Origin: Plasmopara viticola | Lineage: Eukaryota > Oomycota > Peronosporomycetes > Peronosporales > Peronosporaceae | DNA length: 64,000 nt | NCBI GenBank assembly: GCA_001695595.3 | Contig: MBPM02000028.1 | Span: forward strand, 558,001 to 622,000 | Direction of reading: 5' to 3' | In this document: piece after piece, positions 55,870-64,000 of the stretch | How the letters are laid out: each line of letters starts with the position of its first letter | Numbering within the stretch: the first letter of the stretch is position 1 | Position numbers and translations under genes: made by a program | The notes under the pieces: model-generated | Seen by the model: the letters and a program-made list of their open reading frames with translations, nothing else | What the model was told of the DNA's origin: nothing | Database searches by the model: none

Positions 55870-58017
55870 ATGGCATCGCTGGACAAATCTGTAGCCGACG
55901 TGGCAGTCGCGGCAGCGCTTTCGTCGCTCTCGATTGCATTTGAAAAGCACGAGCATCGTGAACTGCCTACAATTGAAGATGTGATCTCCGAGCTGAGTCA
56001 CTTGCCCGGTCTTTCGACGAAAAATCTCGTGTTTAAAGACAAGAAGGAGGGGCTGTTCCTCGTAACAGCCGCTCCGACTACTGTCGTGGACACGAAGAAA
56101 CTCGGAGCGTGTTTGCATTCTGCTGGTGTTGGTGGCAAGAAGTGGAACTTGCGGTTTGCGTCGGAAGACGTGCTTGCATCGAGTCTCAAGGTGACAAAAG
56201 GTTCTGTCTCGCCTCTCTGTGTCCTGCACGATGCAAAGAACGAGGTGCGTCTCGTACTGGACAAGGCACTGCTCGATACGACACAGATCAATTGTCATCC
56301 ACTGCGTAATGACCAGACATATAGTCTCAAAGTAGACGATTTGCTCACGTTCGTCAAGCACTTTAATCACGAACCTATTGTCGTAGACTTTAGCGTCCAA
56401 GTACAGGACTCTACAGCTTCAACTGCTTCCACTGGTCCTACTCCAAAAACACAAACGTCTAAGAAAGACGACAAGAAGAAAGTCGTGGACCAAAAGACCA
56501 ACGAAGGCATGTCAGCAAGTAAGAAAGACAATTTTGCCGATTGGTACACGGACGCGATTACCAAGTCGGCAATGATTGATTACTATGACGTGTCTGGGTG
56601 TTATATATTGCGTCCGTATTCGTACGAAATTTGGGAGCGGATCCACGACTTTCTTGACCGTAATTTCAAAGCCATTGGTGTGAAGAATTGTTACTTTCCC
56701 ATGTTTGTTACAAAAGAGAAACTCGAACGAGAAAAGGATCATTTGGAAGGGTTTGCACCTGAAGTGGCATGGGTGACAAAATCGGGCAATTCCGACTTAA
56801 AAGACCCGATCGCGATTCGTCCAACGAGTGAAACTATCATGTACCCTGCGTTAAAAAACTGGATTCGTAGCCATCGCGACTTGCCAATGAAATTAAACCA
56901 ATGGAACAATGTCGTACGATGGGAATTTAAAAATCCGACTCCGTTTTTACGAACCCGTGAATTTCTATGGCAAGAAGGCCACACAGCTCATGCAACAAAG
57001 AAAGAAGCAGATGAAGAAGTGCGTATGGTATTGGACTTTTACGCAGCGTGTTACGAAGAGCTTTTGGCTGTGCCAATGATCAAAGGAATCAAGACGGAAA
57101 AGGAGAAATTTGCAGGAGCGGATTATACGACTACAATCGAAGGGTTTATCCCCGCAACTGGTCGTGGCATCCAAGCTGCCACATCGCATATGTTGGGACA
57201 GAATTTTGGCAAAATGTTTGGCATCACAGCCGAGTACGAAGATGGCAAAAAACTCATTCCGTGGCAAAATTCCTGGGGGTTTACGACACGATCAATTGGT
57301 GTGATGGTCATGGTACATGGCGATGATCAGGGTTTAGTGTTGCCACCTCGTGTGGCCCCGTTGCAAGTGATCATCGTGCCCATTCCGTACCAGAATCAGA
57401 CGCAAGTGGATGAAATGTTTGCAAAAGCGGATGTGCTTGTGACCTCGTTGACCCACGTGGGTGTTCGGATTGAAGCGGACAAACGTCGTGTGTACACACC
57501 TGGTTGGAAGTACAATTATTGGGAACTCAAGGGTGTACCACTTCGATTTGAATTGGGCCCAAAGGACATTGCCAAGCAACAAGTGCGTGTCGTACGTCGC
57601 GACAATGGCGTGAAGGAAGACATTGCCGAGTCGGACTTGGCCACTCGCATTCCCGCTCTCTTGGAAGAAATTCAGCACGACATGTTGCAACGCGCTACGG
57701 CTGTCCGTGATCGCCATCTTCGTGAGATCACCGAGTGGAAGGACTTTGTGCCTTGTTTGCACGAAGGATGTATGGCCCTGACCCCATTTTGCAATGAAAC
57801 GGAGTGGGAAGAAATTGTCAAGACGAAATCGCGCACGGAATCGTTGACGTTGATGGGGCTCGAGGACGAGGCGGAGAATACGGCCACGAGTGCTGCTGCC
57901 AAGACGCTGTGCATTCCGTACCAGAAGAACGAAGTGAGTCCTGTGACTAGTGACACCAAGTGCTTTATCAGTGGCAAGCCAGCCAAGTGCTGGGTGCTCT
58001 GGGGTCGCAGCTACTAA
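55870..58017 (+). CDS. PRORS: prolyl-tRNA synthetase with N-terminal YbaK/editing-type domain
   Basis: The protein has 715 residues in one exon. Residues about 8-170 form a YbaK/ProX-like domain (SIAFEKHEHRELPTIEDVI, LVFKDKKEGLFLVTA, LDKALLDTTQINCHPL), related to editing domains that clear mischarged Ala-tRNA(Pro). A Lys/Thr/Ser linker (about 178-215) leads to the class II synthetase core of the eukaryote/archaeal type: FADWYTDAITKSAMIDYYDV, IRPTSETIMYP (316-326), motif 2 FLRTREFLWQEGHTAH (359-374), motif 3 HGDDQGLVLPPRVAP. The anticodon-binding domain follows, and the protein ends WGRSY with the C-terminal Tyr typical of this type. The same fusion occurs in several protists. It charges cytosolic tRNA(Pro); no presequence is seen. 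Confidence 0.95.
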   Translation: MASLDKSVADVAVAAALSSLSIAFEKHEHRELPTIEDVISELSHLPGLSTKNLVFKDKKEGLFLVTAAPTTVVDTKKLGACLHSAGVGGKKWNLRFASEDVLASSLKVTKGSVSPLCVLHDAKNEVRLVLDKALLDTTQINCHPLRNDQTYSLKVDDLLTFVKHFNHEPIVVDFSVQVQDSTASTASTGPTPKTQTSKKDDKKKVVDQKTNEGMSASKKDNFADWYTDAITKSAMIDYYDVSGCYILRPYSYEIWERIHDFLDRNFKAIGVKNCYFPMFVTKEKLEREKDHLEGFAPEVAWVTKSGNSDLKDPIAIRPTSETIMYPALKNWIRSHRDLPMKLNQWNNVVRWEFKNPTPFLRTREFLWQEGHTAHATKKEADEEVRMVLDFYAACYEELLAVPMIKGIKTEKEKFAGADYTTTIEGFIPATGRGIQAATSHMLGQNFGKMFGITAEYEDGKKLIPWQNSWGFTTRSIGVMVMVHGDDQGLVLPPRVAPLQVIIVPIPYQNQTQVDEMFAKADVLVTSLTHVGVRIEADKRRVYTPGWKYNYWELKGVPLRFELGPKDIAKQQVRVVRRDNGVKEDIAESDLATRIPALLEEIQHDMLQRATAVRDRHLREITEWKDFVPCLHEGCMALTPFCNETEWEEIVKTKSRTESLTLMGLEDEAENTATSAAAKTLCIPYQKNEVSPVTSDTKCFISGKPAKCWVLWGRSY

Positions 58018-58123
58018 GCGTCTGATTGGCAGAAATTCTGCTCGTGCTTTTAGTCTGGTCTATTTTTGGTTTTCATTTTGCTTTCTCTTTGCACATCAGT
58101 TGCACTTTACGTGAAGCAACGAA

Positions 58124-58552
58124 ATGAAGCAAGCAACAACCTTATGTCTTGTCCTCACTATTCTTAAGGTCAATCTTGGGTCCACGTACGTCAATCCTTC
58201 GCCGGAAGGAAAGTCGTGGGCTCCATGTGGTAAAGCAGCCGAGCAACTCGCTGTAGAAGGTAACGGCTCCACGTCGGGTTCATGTTTGGCATGTGAAATG
58301 ACGACCTTTACTTGTCCATCTAAGTGCCAAGCACTTATTAATGCCATGTACGAACACTGCGACGGCGTGTACGCCCCCCAAGATCATTATTTCGACCCGG
58401 CACAAACGCTTTCGGGATACTGGAATGACAACTTTGATGTGTTGCGAGTCCAAGCAGCTAGGTGCGGATGCAACGATGCATTAAAATCATGGCATCAACT
58501 ACAAGTATTGCCATTTGCCGCAGCACTTTTAGTATTGACACTGACAGCCTAA
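58124..58552 (+). CDS. secreted cysteine-rich protein with GPI-type C-terminus
   Basis: The protein has 142 residues and starts 106 bp after the prolyl-tRNA synthetase stop, on the same strand. Signal peptide: about 1-20 (ATTLCLVLTILKVNLGS). The mature part has eight cysteines, including the clusters CLACEMTTFTCPSKC and CGCND, plus YFDPAQTLSGYW. The C-terminal 18 residues are hydrophobic (VLPFAAALLVLTLTA) after a short polar spacer, as in a GPI-anchor signal. I do not recognise a named family. It is probably a cell-surface or wall protein. Confidence 0.7.
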   Translation: MKQATTLCLVLTILKVNLGSTYVNPSPEGKSWAPCGKAAEQLAVEGNGSTSGSCLACEMTTFTCPSKCQALINAMYEHCDGVYAPQDHYFDPAQTLSGYWNDNFDVLRVQAARCGCNDALKSWHQLQVLPFAAALLVLTLTA

Positions 58553-58704
58553 AGTCGAAAGTGTACCTACCGGACCATTTTTTAAACTAAACTCGAACCC
58601 AAATGAGTTTTTTGATACCATTTTTAACAGGTTTTCACGTCGGTTTTTCACGTCGACGCCTTTTCAAACCCGATCCCAAATCATAGTAGTAATCTTTCGA
58701 TACG

Positions 58705-59955
58705 ATGCTTGCGAAAACCCTCCGTCTCTCGCGTCTCCCTCTTGGCTCCCGCTCCTTTGCGCTAGGTCAGCACATCGATGACTCTAAATTCTCGGCCTTT
58801 TCCTTAAAACTCTCCGATGATCAGCGTGAATTTCAAGAATTAGCTCGTAAATTCGCACGTGAAGAGATGATTCCAAACGAAAAACACTATGATCAAAGTA
58901 TGGAGTACCCGCAAGAGATTTTCAAGAAAGCGTGGGAACTTGGTCTCGTCAATACGCACGTCCCCGAGAAGTTTGGTGGGCTGGGTCTGGGCTCACTTGA
59001 TGGCTGTCTGATCGGGGAGGAGTTGGCGTACGGCTGTACCGGCATGGCTACAGCCATGGAAGCGAATGGATTAGCTACTGCTCCTCTTTTAGTAGCGGGA
59101 TCCGATGAACAGAACCGAAAATATCTTACTCGATTGGTTGAAGAGCCAATCCAAGCTGCGTATTGTGTCACTGAACCGGGTGCTGGCTCCGACGTGGCGG
59201 GGGCGAAAACGTCAGCGGTGAAGAAGGGAGACAAGTGGGTTTTGAATGGTTCAAAAATGTGGATTACCAATGGTAGTGTAGCCAATTGGTACTTTGTCTT
59301 GGCCAAGACAGACCCGAACGCGAACGCTGGGAAAGCTTTTACAGGCTTTATTGTCGATGCCGAGACTCCTGGCATCACTGTCGGACGGAAAGAAATCAAC
59401 CTTGGCCAACGCTGTTCCGACACGCGGGGTATTTCGTTTGAAGATGTCGTCGTGCCCGAGGAAAATGTATTGGGCGACGTTGGGTATGGCTTTAAAATTG
59501 CCATGCAAGCGTTTGACATTACACGTCCACCTGTCGCCATTGGTGCGGTCGGATTAGCTCGTCGTGCTTTTGACGAAGCTCGAAAGTATGCACTGGAACG
59601 CAAGACCATGGGTGTCCCTATTGCCATGCATCAATCGATTCAATTTATGCTCGCGGATATGGCGACGGGGATCGAAGCTGGACGTCAATTAACGTACAAA
59701 GCTGCGTACGAGATTGATTGTGGTCGAAAAAATACAATGTTTGCTTCGATGGCCAAGCGTTTTGCAGGAGATCATGCGAACAAAGTGGCGGCGGACGCGG
59801 TCCAGATTTTTGGAGGGGCTGGATTCAATACAGAGTACCCAGTCGAGAAACTCTTTCGTGATGCTAAGATTTATCAGATCTATGAAGGGACGTCGCAGAT
59901 TCAACGCATGATTATTGCCAAGGAAATGTTTTCGCGTCAGACGATGGATCCGTAG
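58705..59955 (+). CDS. ACADM: medium-chain acyl-CoA dehydrogenase, mitochondrial
   Basis: The protein has 416 residues, close to the family's usual length, in one exon. Mitochondrial presequence: about 1-20 ([19 protein letters not shown]). Acyl-CoA dehydrogenase landmarks in order: [20 protein letters not shown] at the N-terminal helices, [19 protein letters not shown] (the FAD/substrate signature), [28 protein letters not shown] region at 298-314, [20 protein letters not shown], and [10 protein letters not shown], where Glu394 is at the catalytic base position of MCAD. It performs the first, FAD-linked step of beta-oxidation and passes electrons to ETF. The MCAD rather than SCAD assignment rests on the position of the catalytic Glu and the [12 protein letters not shown] block. 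Confidence 0.92.
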   Translation: MLAKTLRLSRLPLGSRSFALGQHIDDSKFSAFSLKLSDDQREFQELARKFAREEMIPNEKHYDQSMEYPQEIFKKAWELGLVNTHVPEKFGGLGLGSLDGCLIGEELAYGCTGMATAMEANGLATAPLLVAGSDEQNRKYLTRLVEEPIQAAYCVTEPGAGSDVAGAKTSAVKKGDKWVLNGSKMWITNGSVANWYFVLAKTDPNANAGKAFTGFIVDAETPGITVGRKEINLGQRCSDTRGISFEDVVVPEENVLGDVGYGFKIAMQAFDITRPPVAIGAVGLARRAFDEARKYALERKTMGVPIAMHQSIQFMLADMATGIEAGRQLTYKAAYEIDCGRKNTMFASMAKRFAGDHANKVAADAVQIFGGAGFNTEYPVEKLFRDAKIYQIYEGTSQIQRMIIAKEMFSRQTMDP

Positions 59956-60163
59956 AGGGAGGGTATGCTTTCTTTGCCTAAGATCAAAAGACTTAGCAAC
60001 AACGAACAACACTCTCGATTGGGTTTTACTTTAGTACCAATTTTTAAATCGAATTTGGGTCTAAAAAAATCCAACTCTTTTACCATAGAACATTTTATGA
60101 ATACGTAATACCGAGTGCGTAGAACAAAACACAAAGGCGCAAATTGTCAACTCCACGACCAGT

Positions 60164-60544
60164 TCATAGACGGCGTAGGCCCACTTCATCAGCCCTCTCA
60201 ACCTTCTGTTTCGATTTCTTCTCGTTGTCACGGTACGCAGTCTCTTCGTCGATCCGCTCTTGGAAATTCTGGGTCGGACACACCACCTCCTTGGCTTCGT
60301 CTTGTGCGGGCTTCATACGATAACAAGCAGCTATGCCGTGCGAGCAAGCCACGTAGGAATATTCTCCGTAGTATTTCATACTGCGGTTGTGCAGCGTCAC
60401 CCCGTTGACCTCGCAGTTCTTGCTGCTACCGTGCGTGCCTGTAGTGTTTCCTCCATACTGTGTCGGTCCTTGCACAGTGGGCTGTTGCGCAGGTATTAAC
60501 GTTAGCGTCGTCAGCAGTGTTACTAGCACGAAGTAGCACATCAT
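60164..60544 (-). CDS. stand-alone astacin-propeptide module (truncated astacin paralogue or orphan prodomain)
   Basis: The protein has 126 residues. Signal peptide: about 1-19 (YFVLVTLLTTLTLIPA). The four cysteines at 44, 67, 74 and 89 have exactly the spacing of the astacin propeptide at 30106-31233 (x22, x6, x14), and long stretches are nearly identical (NRSMKYYGEYSYVACSHG against HRSMKYYGENSYVACSRG; NFQERID in both). It ends GLRRL, at the point where the protease has EERRL followed by its catalytic domain. Directly after the stop, another frame reads ELVVELT, weakly like the LIVVSTT that follows in the protease, which suggests a frameshift truncated a once longer gene; no catalytic domain remains downstream. 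The protein could still be made and secreted. Confidence 0.7.
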   Translation of the reverse strand: MMCYFVLVTLLTTLTLIPAQQPTVQGPTQYGGNTTGTHGSSKNCEVNGVTLHNRSMKYYGEYSYVACSHGIAACYRMKPAQDEAKEVVCPTQNFQERIDEETAYRDNEKKSKQKVERADEVGLRRL

Positions 60545-60943
60545 CTTCGTTAAAAGAGTCTTTCGCTCTACGTTGAGTAACGAAAAATGTCAACGAAAGA
60601 GTCAAATAATAGGCCTATACATCTCTCACCGTAATCTCTGGTCCATTAGACGACTTCTGTAAGACTAGCATGGAAAGGCGTATTCTGTGCTCAAGGCCGT
60701 GCTTCATGCGCAATTAGAGAGATAGGGCCGCCACACGTAAAGATGGAACAGCATTTGTCCGTCTGATTTGCAATGTTATGGACCATATTCAGTTATAAAA
60801 TTCGCAATTAGGCAAAAATAAAATGTATTGTCTAGTTTAAACGTTAAAATCAAGCCGTCCATTTTGCCGATTAAATCGTTGACTTTAATGCTGAGGCATA
60901 TTCGAGCAATATGTTTTTAATTAAATAGATATTGGTAAGCATG
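60545..60943. other. intergenic stretch
   Basis: 5' flank of the stand-alone module gene. It is AT-rich toward the SINE-like element. No gene is seen. Confidence 0.4.
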
Positions 60944-61269
60944 GAAAAGGTTGGGGTGACGCCCTCCTTCCAAGCGCGGGGGCTAAATGCTCGCGCGCTT
61001 CGGGCAGGTGCTCTCGGGCATCTGCAGGTCTCTAACGAGTCTCACCCTCGACGCGACGGTCTCCAGCACCGGGCGCCACCCGGGCTCTTACCAAGTCAGA
61101 GCTAAACGAAATAATGGAAGACACTCACGACCTCGGTGCTGGCTGCACTGCCCGCCGAACGAGACCCGACGTATGTGGACACCACTCTATGCCGTGGACT
61201 AGCCAGACTGAGCCTAGCACGTGCATGACTTGGCAACGCGATAGTGTAATACATTACATTACATTACAT
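60944..61269 (+). mobile_element. SINE-like, doubly deleted LINE derivative (copy C)
   Basis: Same three-block structure as the copy at 9407-9730, about 90% identical, with the same two internal junctions. It ends in (ATTAC)n repeats. A perfect 13-bp target-site duplication, TAGATATTGGTAA, flanks it (60926-60938 and 61270-61282), so it inserted recently by target-primed reverse transcription. It encodes nothing. Confidence 0.9.
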
Positions 61270-61351
61270 TAGATATTGGTAACCCAGCAGCTCTTCGCGC
61301 AGTTCTTCGCTCCGTGGTCGGCCCACAATCGTCTCGATTGTTACCACTCAT

Positions 61352-61800
61352 CATCGACCCTGAGCAATAAGCGCGGACGACCTGCGGACCCGATCACGTC
61401 GCACATCCGTCGCAGCGTGGTCGGTGGCCAACATCAAGACACATGCCCATAGTAAAAACTGCCTTACGCTAAAGCCTTCAGCTTATGACAGCCTCTTCAC
61501 GTCATATAATTTTGTTGACATTTTATAGTGGCCGAATACTTGCCGCACAGCGAGAACTGCTTCGTTAGCGCACTGTCGAATGACGACGACGAGGCGTGCG
61601 GCGTCACAAAGAGCGCCCGGACGACGCGATCGATTACATCTCGAGGGACAGATGCAATAAGTAAAGCGGACCAAGAGCATGCGGAGGAAGTGATGGCTCG
61701 TGCCATGTATCGGACGGCGATGCAGTTTTCCAATATCGACAATCCACTGTAGATTTCTGCGACCGTTCTTCCGCATACCTGGCCGTGAGGTCATCAGAAG
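61352..61800 (+). mobile_element. hAT-family transposase relic
   Basis: The plus-strand reading SNKRGRPADPITSHIRRS resembles the start of a BED-type zinc finger of hAT transposases (KRGRPxDPxxxHF). About 200 bp later ISKADQEHAEEVMARAMYRT and AMQFSNIDNP follow, then, after a frameshift, FLRPFFRIPGREVI; this matches the hAT pattern in which a helix is followed by FxxxxNPxxxxFL. Stops and frameshifts break it, and the SINE-like element lies directly upstream. More decayed sequence may continue to about 62200. Confidence 0.55.
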
Positions 61801-64000
61801 CCGTATTCTCGGCACCTCAGAGCGATGTAATTCTGGCGATCGAGAAGTTCCTAACGATCTCTTTGACGCTGGACGAGGCTACCTGCAAGTGCGGCAGCAG
61901 ATTATAACACGATGGGGGCTGGACCAGTTTCATTCTTCCTCGAGCATTTCTAGATAGACCTAAAACGCAAGTCGGCCTACAATCTGCTTACCAAACTCCT
62001 TACATACCGAGGCAGTATTCTCGCTGCACTCGGCCGTGCGAAACCTGATGGTGGCGACAGTCTTATGAAGACAGTACCCCAGCTCCAGGACTACCTCCAC
62101 CAAAACATGCTTAGCCTCACGCGTTACTTAGTGCCTGCGATGCAAGGCTCTGTTGACGCTTCTATCATGGAGAGGAGTGAGGTGATACTCGATCAAATGT
62201 GACGAGTACGAATGCGAAATCATTTAAAAATGCCGTGTATCAAACGTTTTAGACGCACTTCACACTTGATGAATTAAACATAATTTGTTTGACGAAGCGA
62301 ACTACTACAATATCCAAGATGGCGTCTGGATTAAGTCATGAAACAATATATATTATATTTAGCCCTAAGCTTGTAAGAATCTAGAGATTTTTTCGATGAT
62401 ACCTCCTATGCTTAAGGGTACAATTATGCACGAACAGTCACAAACTCCTCTTAGCAGAAAGCCAGCTTTTATCGTGGAAGCTCGGCTGTATTTAATTAAT
62501 TAATACGTTGTTCCTCAATACTATCATTTAGGATAATGAGCGACTATTGTTCATTGCCCGCCGACTTGGTCAAAAACGATCGAACAAGGAAAAAAGTCAG
62601 CCGCATTTTCTTTCTAATCGCAAAAAAGGAAATTTCGGGTGTAAAGCGCATTAGCACCAGTGCGACTGTGCAAAACCAAGTCTGATATGCCCGCCAAGGC
62701 TATGGAAACCAATCGCTCAGTCACGGCGATGGACGAGTTTTTCCGTCCGATGGTCCGCAGACGCCTACATATTTAAGCAGGAAACCAACATGGATTGCCG
62801 TGGGCTCTCCCGCGATCATACTCCTGGGTCTCCCGCTTAAGCTATAAAGAAACATCAGATTAATCCAAATGAATTTCTTTTTCCAAAATTGGATATTTAA
62901 TGTGTTGAAAATGTCGTTGTTTCAATGCCACATCCAAACAAATCCAGAAGCTTGCGGCGATTCTGAAAGGTAAAAACTTGTCATAAGATTAATTTTTAGA
63001 TGATCACACCAATTTTGAGAGCCAGAAAAAGAGTGGAGTCGAAGACGGCAATTCGCGGTATACATCTAGATTGATTCATTGCCGCGGGTTTAACGATTCA
63101 AAGGTCATCACATGAAAGGCCGCCTATTGCGTGTACCATACTTCAGGTCTCAGCGATTCGGAACAACGGTTTGGGTTGGACCTACCGAATCCACCTTGGA
63201 GTCGCCAAGTACTGATTTCGTGTTGATGTTCAAAAATCACATAACTTATGTCGCACAACATGGCAATACTACCAGTTAGTGTGACACACTCTGGCTGAAG
63301 TTAATATACCTCTTATTAAACTAAGCTTTATCAGCTTTGTCAGATATTCCGGTAAAGTCTTCGTGGGAAAATGTCTTGCAATTATCACCTTTTTAAGTAA
63401 TTTATACTCATATTTATCCTTAAACTCCGTACTGTTCTCTGCTAGGTTCTTAGTTATAATACTGCTTCCCTATCGATATCTAAATTTACATTGACTTGAG
63501 TCACACCACTTAGTACAACCACCTTTTAGATTCTTTAACTAAGTCCGAGCTCAGCTCGTAATCCTGTACCTCGTACACCCAAGCCAAAATGTTATTCATT
63601 AGGACTCATGGTATTCTGCGCTCGTCTGAGCATCGCACTCGCAAGTTCGTGCGTCGCACATTGCGTGGTCACAAGCGGCCACTCTCTATCCATTCTCAGA
63701 TCAAAAGGTTGTGATTGATCAACCAAAATCTAAAAGAAGTATCTCGACGAGGCATTAAAACAAGAAGTGCAGCCACAACGAACTCATTTTTTGAAATTTT
63801 AATGCGTGGGTTGACCATATTCGAGCCCGGGTACCTGTGGCATTCCTGCATAAATGCTAATTATGAGGAGAGCGGCACTCTATGAGAGATATTGTTAATT
63901 GCGGCACAAGAACGGGCTAGAACGCTCGTTTGATGGCTCAAGCGAGAGTCGATTTAGTGCCAGCAAAGCAAATTGTAATTGTGGTATCCAAACCTCATTA
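61801..64000. other. gene-poor stretch at the right edge
   Basis: To about 62200 there are open pieces (for example ALGRAKPDGGDSLMKTVPQL) that may belong to the hAT relic. Beyond that only short frames are present; nothing could be assigned. Confidence 0.4.

Noticed and set aside
55801..56400. Minus-strand open frame of 199 codons
   Set aside because: Antisense shadow of the prolyl-tRNA synthetase start.
58893..59627. Minus-strand open frame of 244 codons
   Set aside because: Antisense shadow of the acyl-CoA dehydrogenase.
1..64000. RXLR or Crinkler effector genes, CRISPR arrays, rRNA genes
   Set aside because: No open frame combining a signal peptide with an RXLR-EER or LFLAK-type motif was seen, there are no regularly spaced repeats, and nothing resembles rRNA.

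Overview
This window looks like nuclear DNA of a plant-associated oomycete of the Peronosporales (downy mildew or Phytophthora type). The evidence is compact genes with few, short GT-AG introns (about 59-87 bp), a membrane-anchored GH5 glucanase/cellulase, secreted four-cysteine Kazal-like proteins, FYVE and RCC1-BTB proteins, a MinD with a mitochondrial-type presequence, and relics of Gypsy, MULE, hAT and LINE elements. The species cannot be fixed from the sequence alone.

Layout. Gene islands alternate with long gene-poor stretches. Left edge (1-1786): an open, right-to-left gene encoding repeated Myb/SANT-like units. 1.9-9.4 kb: gene desert ending in a 324-bp SINE-like insertion. 10.0-13.7 kb: SPF27/BCAS2 splicing factor, mitochondrial ribosomal protein mS35, AP-4 mu. 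13.7-25.9 kb: second desert with decayed Gypsy pol pieces on both strands and a perfect 30-bp hairpin. 25.9-34.6 kb: GH5 enzyme, MULE relic, astacin-like metalloprotease, a small secreted cysteine-rich protein sharing the protease's N-terminal module, and a FYVE protein. 36-43.7 kb: the densest block, with RCC1-BTB, kelch (KLHDC4-like), MinD and TRM6. 43.7-50 kb: third desert with a gag relic, a broken and partly inverted DEAH helicase pseudogene, and an internally deleted LINE. 50.2-60.5 kb: WD40 protein, Kazal-like cluster, prolyl-tRNA synthetase, GPI-type cysteine-rich protein, medium-chain acyl-CoA dehydrogenase, and a second stand-alone copy of the astacin N-terminal module. 60.9-64 kb: a second SINE-like insertion, a hAT relic and unassigned sequence.

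The housekeeping genes do not form one pathway; they are packed in divergent and convergent pairs (RCC1-BTB and kelch start 115 bp apart; kelch and MinD end 59 bp apart). Two themes stand out. First, secreted protease biology: an astacin-like protease whose propeptide carries a four-cysteine module, two stand-alone proteins with that module, and a cluster of Kazal-like proteins. Second, a graded series of LINE derivatives: one 1.1-kb copy joining the start of the endonuclease to the end of the reverse transcriptase ORF, and two 0.32-kb copies sharing the same two internal deletions, all with simple 5-nt tail repeats and target-site duplications.

Several gene models here are spliced by hand (SPF27, the small cysteine-rich gene, RCC1-BTB, kelch, MinD, TRM6, WD40). 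Long antisense open frames over the GC-rich genes were ignored as shadows.
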